A DNA stretch of 64,000 nucleotides, taken from the NCBI GenBank assembly GCA_954871525.1, contig OX940865.1, positions 7,812,001-7,876,000 on the forward strand, read 5' to 3'. This DNA is from Parietaria judaica (taxonomy: Eukaryota > Streptophyta > Magnoliopsida > Rosales > Urticaceae). The notes under the pieces are model-generated. The model did not search any database and had not been told where the DNA came from. It was given only the letters and a program-made list of their open reading frames with translations. The stretch's first letter is position 1. Each line of letters starts with the position of its first letter. This document shows, piece after piece, positions 33,978-47,279 of this stretch. The translations under genes were made by a program, and so were the position numbers.

Positions 33978-36900
33978 TCAGAGCCAAGGAGAATTGTAAA
34001 TGGGAGTGACGACGGACTTGGTGTGGAAGTACTTGTAAAGCCCCTCCAACCCGTAGTCCTTGCCGAACCCGCTCATCTTGTACCCCCCGAACGGGCAATC
34101 GTCGCCGAACGCAAAGTAGCAGTTGATCCAGATGCTGCCCGCTCGCACCGATCTCGACACCGTGTTCGCCACGTCCAAGTTCTTCGTCACGATGCCCGCT
34201 GCCAGCCCGTACTTCGTGTTGTTCGCCATCTTTATAGCCTCCTCAATTGTCCTGCGCAGCCAATTTTACTTATTCACACTATTTTTTTTCCTCATACAAG
34301 AAAGATTCACCAGAACAAAACTTAACAAATAAAAAGATATTTTTGTAAGATGCAAGTTTTTTTTTTCTTTGTACCTCACAAATGGTTAATTAAACACTGT
34401 GATTCAATGATATTAGCTCAATTTATAGGGACAAAATAACAAAATATGTTATAAACGGGACTATGAATAAAAATGTATTATTACACATATGAAGAATGAT
34501 CTTTCGAGTGAATATAATTTTTTATTATCAAATTAATAAACACATATTGCAATATATATTAATAGAGTATGAGGAAAATTATAGTTGTGTTTTTTTATTT
34601 TTCTCCGAAAAAAAATGTATACGGTTTTCTCGCTTTCGCAGCTTGTTCCCGCAGAGTCATGTAATTCATCGATGATAAATAAATAAATAAATAAATAAAA
34701 CGACTAGTTCAAATTATAAGAAAAGAGAAGTTGGAAATCATATGTTACGCACTTGAACTTCATGAGCGATGTGACGGGGCCAAATATCTCGTCTTTCGCG
34801 ATGAGCATGTCTTCCTGAATTATCAACACACAAAAAAAGTAAATGAGATAAAAAAAAAAAACTAGTCGTGTCTTTTACTTTAATATTAATGGTTACAGGG
34901 TAAAACTGGACCTTAACATCGGCGAAAATGGTCGGTTCGATGTAAAAGCCTTTCCTCTCGACGGGATTTCCTCCGGCCAACAAAGTGGCTCCTTCCCTCT
35001 TCCCCTGATCGATGTACCTTATGATTTTGTCGAATTGTGCCTTGTCCACCTGCAAAAGAACACGGCATTATTGCATTTCTTGCATCCGAAATACGACAAT
35101 ATCGATTGCTGCGTCGTTTCTAGAAACGATTGTTACCTGAGGTCCTTGACGAGATTGGGGATCGAAAGGGTCCCCGACGGTCCAATGCTTGATTTTCTCT
35201 ACCAACTTCTTCGCCATCTCATTGTAAATCCCTTCTTGAACCAGAATTCTAGAACTGGCCACACAAATTTCTCCCTGAAAAAAGTTACACGTGGGGCTGA
35301 GACCGGGATTGTGTACGTACCGGGCATTTTTATTTTGTTTTGGTTGGTCACGGTTGTGAAAAAAACATGTTTTGTAAGAACTAGACACATCGAGAGACTG
35401 ACTTTTGAAAGTATTTATTAAATAGTCAATTATATGCATAAAAAAAATGGTTGAGACTTCTTTTGCCTTGGGCAGGTTCCCCGGCCGGTTCGGTTATTAA
35501 AAATATATAGTCCCTTCGTATGAACGGATTAAACCGGGCTCAGGCCGCTCTACACAAAAATGTTCACCCTTACGATAGTTAATAATTTTTAATAGAATAA
35601 GTTCAAGATCAGCCATGCACCTTGTTGAATAGCGAGCCTAGAAGAGCGAGGTCCGAGGCCATTTCGAGATCAGCATCGTCAAAGACTATAAGCGGCGACT
35701 TGCCGCCTAATTCTAAGGCAACTTGTTTCAGATTGCTCATTGCCGCTGACTTCATTATCTCGCGCCCGATCTCTGCTGAGCCGGTGAAGCTCACCTTTGT
35801 AGAACAATAGTCCAAACTTTAATACAATTTGGTGGTTACATTATCTCAAAAGAGTCTAATTAATATGAAATTATTGCATAATTAAGTTTTTCTATATATA
35901 AAACGAGATTATTAATTATAATATACTAGTTAATTACCATGTCAATGTCCATGTGGGAGCTTATGGCAGCGCCTGCAGTTGGTCCAAATCCGGTAATCAC
36001 GTTGAGAACGCCGTCGGGGACTCCAGCCTGAACAAAATAGTTTAAAAGAATTGTATCATTTTAACCTCCATAATTATAATGTTTAAAATAATATTTGCAA
36101 TACACACGTATGAAACTAAATTTTATGAAGGATATACGTATAATTAAAGCAATCTCAGGGTATAATAGAATATGGAAATACCAATTTGGCGAGATGAGCG
36201 TAGTAGAGCGCTGAGAGAGGCGTTTGCTCGGCGGGTTTGACCACCATGGTGCAGCCCGCGGCCAGGGCCGGGCTGACCTTGATGAAGAACATTGTGCTCG
36301 GAAAGTTCCACGGGATGATGTGGCCAACAACTCCCACGGGCTCGCGCAGCGTGTACGCCTGCAGCTCACGCGCCATCTTCAGCACCGTCCCATGCACTTT
36401 GTCGGCTGCGCCCGCATAGTACCGGATGAGGGCAACTACGCCGGGAATGTCCATGGCCTTGCCTATGTGGAACAGTTTGCCGGCATCTAGGCTGTCGAGG
36501 CCGGCCAGTTCGTCAATGTTTTGTTCGATTAAGTCAGCCAGTCTCATCATGATTTTTGCCCTCTCCTGATGAACGGTTGTCAGTTAAAGAATTTACTTGA
36601 GTTTTTTTAACTAATTATTATTAAAATTATTAACTTATTAGGCCTACAATTATTAAGTTCTATCTTCGATGAATGACATTTAATTAATTTAGTAAATTGT
36701 ATGAATAAACATAATTAGGAGTTGTAAAGTCGCCAAATTATTCTCTTATACTATTGGGACTGAAAAAGAACAATATCATGAAGGATAAACTAAAATAAAA
36801 TTGGGTTGCTTAATACTATTCAACGATGAATCAATTACGTGATTATTTTTCAGGGAAATTAACTATATGGTGCCTAACATGTGAGACTTGTACTTACTAT

Positions 36901-38553
36901 ATATAATAAACGTTTAGCTTTTCCAATTATTGGAATGTTCTGAGCCTAGGTATATACCCAACATAATAAAGGCTGTTTCTCCCCCTTTAAATAACTAATT
37001 ATTTTCATGATATAATTCCAAACTCTAACTATATGGTATTAAAAAGACTAAGATAAGTTTTGACTTTTGGGGAGGAGACTAATCTCTTAGTGGGGCCAAT
37101 CTCCTTTTTATTTTTTATTTTTTATAATAAAGTAATATGCAGATAGAAATTATTATAAGACAACACTAAGGCACGATGTTATAACATATATATAATGTAT
37201 GAAGCTTTACGTGACGTGTATAGGAGTACAGATAATTAAGATGCTTAATTAAGAGGATATAATATGAAGCATACAGTGCCGGGCATGCGAGGCCAAGGGC
37301 CGTGGTCGAAGGCGGCACGTGCGGCTTCCACAGCCAAATCTACGTCTTTTTTGTCTCCTTCCGCAACCCTAGCAATTACTTCTCCGTTTCTTGGATCAAT
37401 TGTCTCAAATGTTTTCCCTGTATATGTATAAATTTAAATTAAATAGAGATATAGATCGATGGAAGATTTTTATAGCGAAAAATTGATTATTGTCGTCTAT
37501 TGATTCCGTCTCAAATTTATGGATGAATTTAACCATGGTAATATACACGAGATTCACAAATCTCATATATTAAAGCTGTCCTAACTCCTTATATAAAGTT
37601 ATCCAATATATAAAAAGACTTATAATAAGATAAAGAATAAAGTGAGTTTTAACCTAGTAAACCAAAAGGTTGTATAATAATTATTTATATATATAATTGT
37701 AGTTTAATTTATTTATAAAAACCGTTCATTGTTAGTAAGGATATCCATACGAGAAGTCGGAAAAGCTGGAAATGTTATTGTTAAAAGACGTCAAGTTTGA
37801 CCTAGTATATAGAAAGCAACAAAAAAGTGACAAACACAATTTTGGAGTTAAAATAATTATAACATGACGTGTTTATAAAAAAAAAAAACACATTAAATTT
37901 AGTTATATTATTAAAATGGTGGATGGAAAATAAATTATGATGATGAATATCGACTTTATAGTAATCAACAATTTGCTAAACACAAACTTCTAGTATATTC
38001 AGGTTGTAGATCCAATGAACAAAATTATGAGCGTTGCTTATGTTAAATATGTTTGAGATTATATTTATTGTTAACTCGTTTGAGTTTTTGATATTTAAGA
38101 TACATTTTGACCAAATAACTATAATGTAGTTTTTTTTTTTTTTTTTTTTTCCAGATTTTTTCCGTCATAAATGAAGAATATATCAATAAATTTGAGATGA
38201 TTCAATTTTTTTTCTGTTTTCTCAGCCATATATGAAGAATATATCAATAAATTTAAGACAGATTCACGATAAACGTCTTTCCGACAATTTATACAAAAAT
38301 AAAAGGTGTTATCTTCTATGGAAGTACTTGTAGGATTTGCCAGGTTCATAAACAGAAATCCAGAAGTTGATCATAATATTATGAACGCCGGAGAGTATAT
38401 ATAATCTAAAGGGTGTATATATATAATTTGTATGTGTGTGTGGGAATCGTGTGCACCTGAAAGTGAGTCAACAAATTCTCCATTGATGAAAAGCTTGGTG
38501 AACTTAATTGAAGGCAGATTCGCATCCGACTCATAAGCTTCAATGCTTCCCAT
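33978..38553 (-). CDS. ALDH2C4: Aldehyde dehydrogenase family 2 member C4-like, copy 1
   Basis: Cytosolic NAD(P)-dependent aldehyde dehydrogenase; ALDH2C4 (REF1) oxidises coniferaldehyde and sinapaldehyde to ferulate and sinapate. Nine exons: 38553-38457, 37417-37275, 36565-36182, 36027-35938, 35794-35621, 35274-35137, 35049-34912, 34814-34753, 34251-33978. They total 1,500 nt, 499 residues, the family length. Visible motifs: the active-site Asn in IIPWNFPS, the cofactor fold FTGSAEIG, the catalytic Glu 266 in [10 protein letters not shown], the nucleophile Cys 300 in GEICVASSR, and the C-terminus NSPWL. No targeting peptide is seen ([10 protein letters not shown]), consistent with a cytosolic C4-type enzyme rather than the mitochondrial B-type. 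Only about 115 bp separate its ATG from a Mutator-like element end, so its upstream promoter is transposon-derived. Intron 1 has a ~65-bp direct repeat (38152-38280). Confidence 0.95.
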
Positions 38554-38629
38554 CTCTCTCTCTTTCTCTCTGAAATAGCTTGTCGTGTTTTCTTATAGAG
38601 TACTACACACCGATTTGAGATAGCTAGAC

Positions 38630-38664
<35 letters not shown>

Positions 38665-39181
38665 ATAGGGTAATTAGCGGCATAAGTAGCCAATGTTTTC
38701 AAATTTTCTTAGGCATGATGCCAATGACCAAAAACGACGGCAAAAGTCCCCAATGTGCACTAATTACTCTAATCACAAAATTCCGTCCAACTAATTGGAT
38801 GATTGTTAGTCAAATGATGATGTGGCAGTGTTGACTGACACGCGGACATCTACGTGGCACGCCATGTCGTCTTTTTTATAATAAAAAAAATTGTCACGTC
38901 TTTTTTATTTTATTTTATTTTTAATTTTTTTACGGGGACTACTTATTTTCTCGCCCTCTCCCACGTTGCCACGTGTACACTCTCTCTATCTCTCTCTTTC
39001 TCTCTTTCCTAAGCTGTCTCACGTGTCATCCAAATAAGTAATCAAAATATTTTGTATTTTTATTTTGGAACCATGACCAACCCCCAGATAAACAAAGCAC
39101 TAAATTACTACATCAAAGGTATTTGTTGTCAAAATGTAATGGATATAACAATTTAAATAACAAACATATCCACTAATATGT

Positions 39182-41346
39182 TGTAACGCCCCTAAATAGG
39201 GGTTAGTAGGATAAGAAAAAAAACGACGACTTTTCAAACTTGGACCGGCCAACGACACATCATCATTTAAACGATATCGTTGAATATTCAACGTCCACGT
39301 CAACAAACACATAACTTTTGCCCATGGGACTTAAAACGACAATACAACATCAACGACCACAGTTTATACAACACCATAAAACGACAATTACAAAGTACCA
39401 CCATCACAAATATCCTTAATTTAATCCTTTACATTTTTGAAATTAAAGATCAACTAAAAATACGAAATTCACCACGACGAACATTAAAGGTTTAGGTAAG
39501 CAAAACGACACGTAGACTTCCTGAATCAAACTATTCCTCGTCCGGAGTCTGATACTGAACACCACCTGAAGCTGGAAAGAAAAAGATGTATATGGAAGGG
39601 GTGAGCACCACACGCTCAGTAGGGAATCTACTACCAATTCTCTTTACCGAACCATTATTAGTCAAATTTCAATTAATTTAAATTAAACGTCATCATAAAA
39701 TCATTTTATTATCATTTTAACCATTTTCAACACTGAAATAAATAAATAAACATTCTCCACAAAAGTCAAATCATTTCGGTGGTCCATGCCGAGTCAGCTC
39801 GCGCCTTTTCTCCACTATATCCCATCGAGTCCTCAAGGCACGAGCACAGGTGGACTAGAAGTCCCTAACCGTAACTCGCCCTCGACTCGGGATCCTAATC
39901 ACCACCAAAGACGGCCAGTTCGCCATGGGTCGAAATGTTGACTTTTGGGTCCAATCATATCCATATCCATGTCCATGTCCGGCCTACTGCGCAGTAGCCA
40001 GCTGCTCGTCAGCAGCTCATCCGCCCGAAGCGGGTACCATATCATAATAATCATCATCCGCCCGAAGCGGGAACCATATAATAATAATCATCATCCGCCC
40101 GAAGCGGGTACCATTTCAACATACGTCATACCGACGTCACCATAAACATAAAATATATAATAAGCATCAATCGGATGCAACCATACCTGGTATCCAGCCT
40201 CGCTATCAATCGACGACAAATCACAAGATTAACCTTATCTTTTGATTTAAAATAAAAAAAATAATATCTCATTAATTCCGGTTTTAACCTATCTGGTTCA
40301 ATCTTCATTAAATCGTTGGTTTCTACGTTCATTTTAAAAGCGAGAAAAGGTAATAGCCCCTACCTCAATCCGTGGAAAATTTGACCGATCGAATAGCTAG
40401 TCGAAGATGCGGGTTCGTCTTGGCCTTGACTTCGATGATCAGAGACTTCGGGATCCGATGTACTATTCATAACGGGTGATTCATGTAGCACGGTTTTCGA
40501 GGTGACCACGGGACGACTATCCGCGCCAACTATAACACCGATACCATCCATAAGTCAAATATTACTAAGATTGGAATTCAAATTGTCAATTGAAAACCCG
40601 ATACACTGACATTTAACCCGGGCCGAATTCCCGTCGGGCACGCAAAACGAGGCAGTAAAACGGGCATCAATTCGACAATGTGATACCTCTCCTAGCCTAA
40701 TTCGACTATTCTAAACACAATGGCGAGGTCAATTTCATCAATCAAGGCCCAGAACATACCTAATTGGATCATCTAAAATCATAAACTATGGCAAGGAAAT
40801 TCGGGCTTACCGAGAGTCCGATGACAATTCCGATTGAGGGCTTTCGATCTCCTCGACGAGGGCTTCAAAACCCCTCAATAAATTTCGGGATCGGAAACTG
40901 ATGCGGCGGCCGACGGCGGCGACCGGCGACGGCGACGGCGAGATGGCACCACCAACAGGCTCTAATAGGCTTCATGAACATGATTCCGGTGTTAGATTTC
41001 TCAAAATCGAACCCAAACGGAATAGATCTCGAGTTAAGAAACCGAACCTTCCGGCGACTATTCCGGCCAAACACCACCACTTTCGGTTGACATCCGCCTA
41101 TCACCGGACTCGCCTCTTCACGAGCTTTCCGACGGTACCAACCATTCATCGATCGGAGTTCTAGAGAATAAGTTATGGTGTCTTGAATCTTGGATGTGAG
41201 AGAAATCTATTTTGGAGAGAGAGAGAGATAGAGGGGGAATCGATGGGAGAAGAAAGAGAGAGAAGGAGAGGGGACGTGACTACCCCTGTCCAAATCTGAT
41301 TGTTTTTTTTTTTTTAATAATAAATATATATTTTATGGGCATTACA
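39182..41346 (-). repeat. 3' LTR of the chromovirus-type element
   Basis: 2,165 bp. By eye it differs from the 5' LTR by four substitutions and one base in a T run. The 37-bp units start at 40021, 40058 and 40095. Confidence 0.95.
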
Positions 41347-41402
41347 ATACTCCACCCCTTTAAAAAATTTCGTCCTCGAAATTTAATCGAAGATCTCCTG
41401 TA

Positions 41403-44400
41403 GTCAAGGAAGGGTTTTCTCTATCAGCTCCGATTTCAGTTCCCATTCTGCCTTTCTTACATTGTTGTGTCACCATACCACTTTAACTAGACGTATCACT
41501 CGCCGATGAAGCACTTTGACTTCACGGTCTATAATTTGAACAGGGTGTTCCTCGTACATCGTATTTTCTTGAATTGGTATCTCTGACTATACAATGATTT
41601 GTTGGGATCGGGTTCATATTTCTCTAACATCGACAATGGTGGCAGTAGATCATGTTTGCAAGCTAGTGACTTGATTCTCTCCACTATCTCAAAGATGCTC
41701 GTGTATTGCTGAGCCAATTTTCTTTTTACACCAAAACAGAAACACCATGCATGGGTATCACTCTTAGAAACACAAAGTCGCTAACTATGAATTCCATTGG
41801 TCTTCGCCTCTGATCCTTATAACTCTTCTAACGACTTTGAGTAGTTTTTTTTTTTAAATAAGCTAGATTGCTTGCATTGTACCTTTGCGGTACAGGGAAC
41901 AAGGGTAATACGATATTCATACTCGCCCCAATAAAGAAGAAAAACGACAAGGTCTACCACATAAGGGTTCATACGGTGCCATACCGATACTAGCTTGAAA
42001 TTTATTGTTATAAGAAAACTCAATGAATAATAACTATATTTTTTTTTTCCTCCAAAATTTAAGACGCATGCTCGAAGCATGTTTGATAAAATCGAATTAC
42101 TCGCTCTGATTGACCATCAGTCTGAGGATTAAAAGCTATGCTCAAACTCAATTGAGTTCCCATCTCTTTTTGTAATCCACTCCAAAACTTTGAGGTGAGA
42201 CGAGTGTCCCGGTCGGAAACTATTGAAACAGGGACTCCATGAGGCTTTACTACTATTTTTTTTTCACATATAATTTACAAAGTGTCGAAACCTTTTAATC
42301 TGTCCGAATGGCTATAAAGAGAGCTGATTTTGTCAATCTATCAACGATCACCCACACTGCATCATGTCCACCTCGAGTCCGACGAAGTCCCGAAACGAAG
42401 TCCATAGTGATGCAGTCCCATTTCCACTCGGGTATTTCCAGTGGCCTGAGCTCCCCGCCGGGTTTCTGATGCTCTGCTTTGACCATTTAGCAAACTAGAC
42501 ATCTCTTCACGAACATCGCCACATCAGATTTCATTCCGTAGCAATAATATTGCCTCTTCAAATCTTGGTACATTTACGTACTTCCTGGGTGAATAGCAAA
42601 CTTGGAACGATGAGCTTCTTGTAAGATGACATTTCGTAATGTAGCATCATCAGCTACCGCAAGCCTTCCTTTGTACAATAATAAAAATCCATCGACTCTC
42701 ACATTCCATCCTTCAAGTTGTTCTCCAGCTTGTAATCGATTCCATAAATCTTGTAATGTTTCATCGCTCCACTAACTTTTTCTAACTTGGAGTACCATTG
42801 ATGGAACGGCTATGACGTTATACGCACATGCTTTATACCCATCGCTATGGAATTCTAAATTGTAATCGCCAATGGTAACCGATCTTTTCCATAATTCCAA
42901 GATCAAAGAAGCAACCAAACCATGATTCTTCAGACTTAATGCATCGGCGACCACTGAATATCTCAAATCTTGAGCCGTAAAGATGACAACGCCAGATTTT
43001 GAGTGCAAATATCACTGCTGCTAGCTCCAAGTCGTGGGTAGGATAGTTTTGTTCATGCGGCTTTAATTGCCTAGAACCATATGCCATCACTCTCCCTTTT
43101 TGCGCGAGCACACAGCCTAGTCCACTTCGAGATGCATCCGTATACACTGTAAACATTTCACCTACATTGGGAACAACAAGGACAGGCGCACTCGTCAATC
43201 GTCGTTTCAATTCTGAAAAAAAAAAGACTCTTCACATCTATCATCCCATCTGAACTGAACATATTTTCTGGTGAGCTTGCTTAGGGGCGCAGCAATCTTT
43301 GAAAAATTCTCCACAAACTTCCTGAAATAGCCCGCAAGCCCTGGGAAGCTTCGAACTTCCGCCACATTTCTTGGTTGCCTCCAGTTCAAGATAGCTTCAA
43401 TCTTTGACGGGTCTACGACAATACCTTCTTGCGAGATCATATGGCCTAAGAACTTCACTTCGGTCATCCAGAATTCGCATTTTTTTTTTCTTCGCATATA
43501 AACGATGGTCCCGCAAAGTCTGCAAAACGATCCGCAAATGTTCTGCGTGTTCCTCCAAAGTTCTTGAATAGATAAGTATGTCGTCAATGAAGACAACAAC
43601 GAATCGATCCAAGTATGGTCGGAAAACTCTATTCATTAAGTCCATAAACGCCGCTGGAGCGTTCGTTAAACCAAAATGCATAAGCGTGAACTCAAAGTGA
43701 CCATATCACAAATAGAACGCTGTCTTCGGAATATCTGCATTTCGAATCCTCAACTGGTGGTAACCTGACCGCAAGTATATCCTTGAGAAGAACTTGCGTC
43801 CTCCCAATTGATCCAATAAGTCATCAATTCGTGGCAAAGGTTTTGTTTTTTTTTTGTTTTTTTTTTGTTTTTTTTTTTTTGTTTTTTTTTTGGGCGAATA
43901 ACACCAGCGCTCCCCACGGTGATATTCTCTGTCAGATAAATATTTTACTCAACAAGTCGTCTAATTGCTTCATCAATTCTGCCAATTCGGCTAGAGCTAT
44001 ACGGTAATGAGCGATAGAAATCGGAGAACTCTCAGGAACTAGGTCAATGCCAAATTCAATCCACGTTCTGGAGGAAATCAGAAGCTCTGATGGAAACACA
44101 TCTTCAAAATCTTGTACTATGGGGATGTGCGTGTTGATTGCACTTTGCCCCACACCTTTCGATGGCACAAATAACTCCTGACCCTTCAAAATTCATCTTT
44201 CCTCCAAGGAGAGACTTCAAGATAAAATTACGAGGCCATATTAACATGCTCTTTTTTTTTTTAAGGGTGCCATGTATTTTGTAGCAGTCTACTATAGCAC
44301 AGTACTTCTCCAACAAATTCATTTCCAATGTTACATAAAACTCGATCATACGGAGAACGATTACGTCAAATGAGAATTTACTTCCCTCAATGACAAGCTT

Positions 44401-44472
44401 ACAAGACTTGCGGATCATTAAAGCTTTTGGCAATTTCCTATATGAGCGCACAATGATGAAGGAATAATACAT
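41403..44472 (-). pseudogene. Broken pol of the chromovirus-type element
   Basis: Reading right to left: protease remnant (44104-44472, FSFDVIVLRMIEFYVTLEMN), RT start (43932-44189, INTHIPIVQDFEDVFPSELL), RT core (43397-43681, [15 protein letters not shown] with the catalytic DD), RNase H (42845-43210, [15 protein letters not shown]), integrase core start (42295-42486, [14 protein letters not shown]) and a chromodomain-like tail (about 41403-41560, VRKAEWELKSEL). Frames shift repeatedly. Most breaks coincide with A/T homopolymers near 41849, 42042, 42251, 43213, 43480, 43845-43890 and 44252. One run replaces two codons without changing length in YAKKKKCEFW. No product is expected. Confidence 0.9.
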
Positions 44473-44964
44473 GTCTCGAGGTTTTTGGCTGAAACAATCA
44501 ATTCTGAGAAATTAGAGTAACACTTTGGCGTAAAGTTCTCGCAAACCCATTGCGCATGAAATTATTACCCAAAATTTACCATTCTAGCTTCAGGGCTAAC
44601 TACGACATCAGAATTATAAAGCACCTCAAATTTTTCTTCATTAATGCCAATCGCATTTCAATTGTAGCAGCGTCAGGAAATTCATCAAACTATAAAGGAT
44701 TTTGGAACAAGATCTCCTTAAAAGATTTCATTATTTCAACTGCAGAACTAAGAGATTGTATTACATATTGAGGAACATAGAATACAATGCAGATTCTTCA
44801 AGATCTAACGGGGGACGCAGATTTAGGGTACTTTGGGAATTCCGAACCATGTTGATCAACTGTAAAAAGATTAAATGTCAGGATTATGGATGGTGATACA
44901 AAATAAAACACGACAAAACGCAAAATAAAAATTATGGTGTTGTACCCTAGGTGCCGTAACCTAG

Positions 44965-44977
44965 GCTCTGATACCAA
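44965..44977 (-). promoter_or_regulatory. Primer-binding site (initiator tRNA-Met type)
   Basis: Minus strand TTGGTATCAGAGC next to the 5' LTR. The same 13-mer serves the gag-only element at 14531-14543. Confidence 0.9.
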
Positions 44978-44979
44978 AC

Positions 44980-47145
44980 TGTAACGCCCCTAAATGGGGG
45001 TTAGTAGGATAAGAAAAAAAACGATGACTTTTCAAACTTGGACCGGCCAACGACACATCATCATTTAAACGATATCGTTGAATATTCAACGTCCACGTCA
45101 ACAAACACATAACTTTTGCCCATGGGACTTAAAACGACAATACAACATCAACGACCACAGTTTATACAACACCATAAAACGACAATTACAAAGTACCACC
45201 ATCACAAATATCCTTAATTTAATCCTTTACATTTTTGAAATTAAAGATCAACTAAAAATACGAAATTCACCACGACGAACATTAAAGGTTTAGGTAAGCA
45301 AAACGACACGTAGACTTCCTGAATCAAACTATTCCTCGTCCGGAGTCTGATACTGAACACCACCTGAAGCTGGAAAGAAAAAGATGTATATGGAAGGGGT
45401 GAGCACCACACGCTCAGTAGGGAATCTACTACCAATTCTCTTTACCGAACCATTATTAGTCAAATTTCAATTAATTTAAATTAAACGTCATCATAAAATC
45501 ATTTTATTATCATTTTAACCATTTTCAACACTGAAATAAATAAATAAACATTCTCCACAAAAGTCAAATCATTTCGGTGGTCCATGCCGAGTCAGCTCGC
45601 GCCTTTTCTCCACTATATCCCATCGAGTCCTCAAGGCACGAGCACAGGTGGACTAGAAGTCCCTAACCGTAACTCGCCCTCGACTCGGGATCCTAATCAC
45701 CACCAAAGACGGCCAGTTCGCCATGGGTCGAAATGTTGACTTTTGGGTCCAATCATATCCATATCCATGTCCATGTCCGGCCTACTGCGCAGTAGCCAGC
45801 TGCTCGTCAGCAGCTCATCCGCCCGAAGCGGGTACCATATCATAATAATCATCATCCGCCCGAAGCGGGAACCATATAATAATAATCATCATCCGCCCGA
45901 AGCGGGTACCATTTCAACATACGTCATACCGACGTCACCATAAACATAAAATATATAATAAGCATCAATCGGATGCAACCATACCTGGTATCCAGCCTCG
46001 CTATCAAGCGACGACAAATCACAAGATTAACCTTATCTTTTGATTTAAAATAAAAAAAATAATATCTCATTAATTCCGGTTTTAACCTATCTGGTTCAAT
46101 CTTCATTAAATCGTTGGTTTCTACGTTCATTTTAAAAGCGAGAAAAGGTAATAGCCCCTACCTCAATCCGTGGAAAATTTGACCGATCGAATAGCTAGTC
46201 GAAGATGCGGGTTCGTCTTGGCCTTGACTTCGATGATCAGAGACTTCGGGATCCGATGTACTATTCATAACGGGTGATTCATGTAGCACGGTTTTCGAGG
46301 TGACCACGGGACGACTATCCGCGCCAACTATAACACCGATACCATCCATAAGTCAAATATTACTAAGATTGGAATTCAAATTGTCAATTGAAAACCCGAT
46401 ACACTGACATTTAACCCGGGCCGAATTCCCGTCGGGCACGCAAAACGAGGCAGTAAAACGGGCATCAATTCGACAATGTGATACCTCTCCTAGCCTAATT
46501 CGACTATTCTAAACACAATGGCGAGGTCAATTTCATCAATCAAGGCCCAGAACATACCTAATTGGATCATCTAAAATCATAAACTATGGCAAGGAAATTC
46601 GGGCTTACCGAGAGTCCGATGACAATTCCGATTGAGGGCTTTCGATCTCCTCGACGAGGGCTTCAAAACCCCTCAATAAATTTCGGGATCGGAAACTGAT
46701 GCGGCGGCCGACGGCGGCGACCGGCGACGGCGACGGCGAGATGGCACCACCAACAGGCTCTAATAGGCTTCATGAACATGATTCCGGTGTTAGATTTCTC
46801 AAAATCGAACCCAAACGGAATAGATATCGAGTTAAGAAACCGAACCTTCCGGCGACTATTCCGGCCAAACACCACCACTTTCGGTTGACATCCGCCTATC
46901 ACCGGACTCGCCTCTTCACGAGCTTTCCGACGGTACCAACCATTCATCGATCGGAGTTCTAGAGAATAAGTTATGGTGTCTTGAATCTTGGATGTGAGAG
47001 AAATCTATTTTGGAGAGAGAGAGAGATAGAGGGGGAATCGATGGGAGAAGAAAGAGAGAGAAGGAGAGGGGACGTGACTACCCCTGTCCAAATCTGATTG
47101 TTTTTTTTTTTTTTAATAATAAATATATATTTTATGGGCATTACA
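44980..47145 (-). repeat. 5' LTR of the chromovirus-type element
   Basis: 2,166 bp. It contains three 37-bp units with the palindromic core CCCGAAGCGGG. Its ORFs are repeats of those in the other LTR and have no recognisable product. Confidence 0.95.
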
Positions 47146-47279
47146 TATGTGAGATATCTTTTCGATTATTATCCGTCATTTTTCGGGTAGTGGTTGAAAA
47201 GACTACTAAAGTTGTAAATAGTATCCTACTTATAAGTTTATTTTCGGTTAGTTGTTGAAAATACTACTAAAGTTGTAAA

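Larger units (their letters stand above)
39182..47145 (-). mobile_element. Chromovirus-type Ty3/gypsy element with intact LTRs and gutted interior
   Basis: 7,964 bp with perfect 5-bp TSD TATGT (39177-39181, 47146-47150). LTRs are 2,165 and 2,166 bp. The PBS TTGGTATCAGAGC (minus strand) is at 44965-44977, two bases inside the 5' LTR edge. A polypurine tract AAAGGGGTGGAGTAT abuts the 3' LTR at 41347-41361. The interior is only about 3.6 kb; gag is missing and pol is broken. Reverse transcriptase wording and a chromodomain-like C-terminus point to the Tekay/Del group. Confidence 0.93.

Noticed and set aside
39182..47145. Assembly duplication explaining the two 2.17-kb copies
   Set aside because: The copies flank a PBS, a polypurine tract and pol, differ at four bases, and are bounded by a perfect 5-bp TSD, so they are LTRs.
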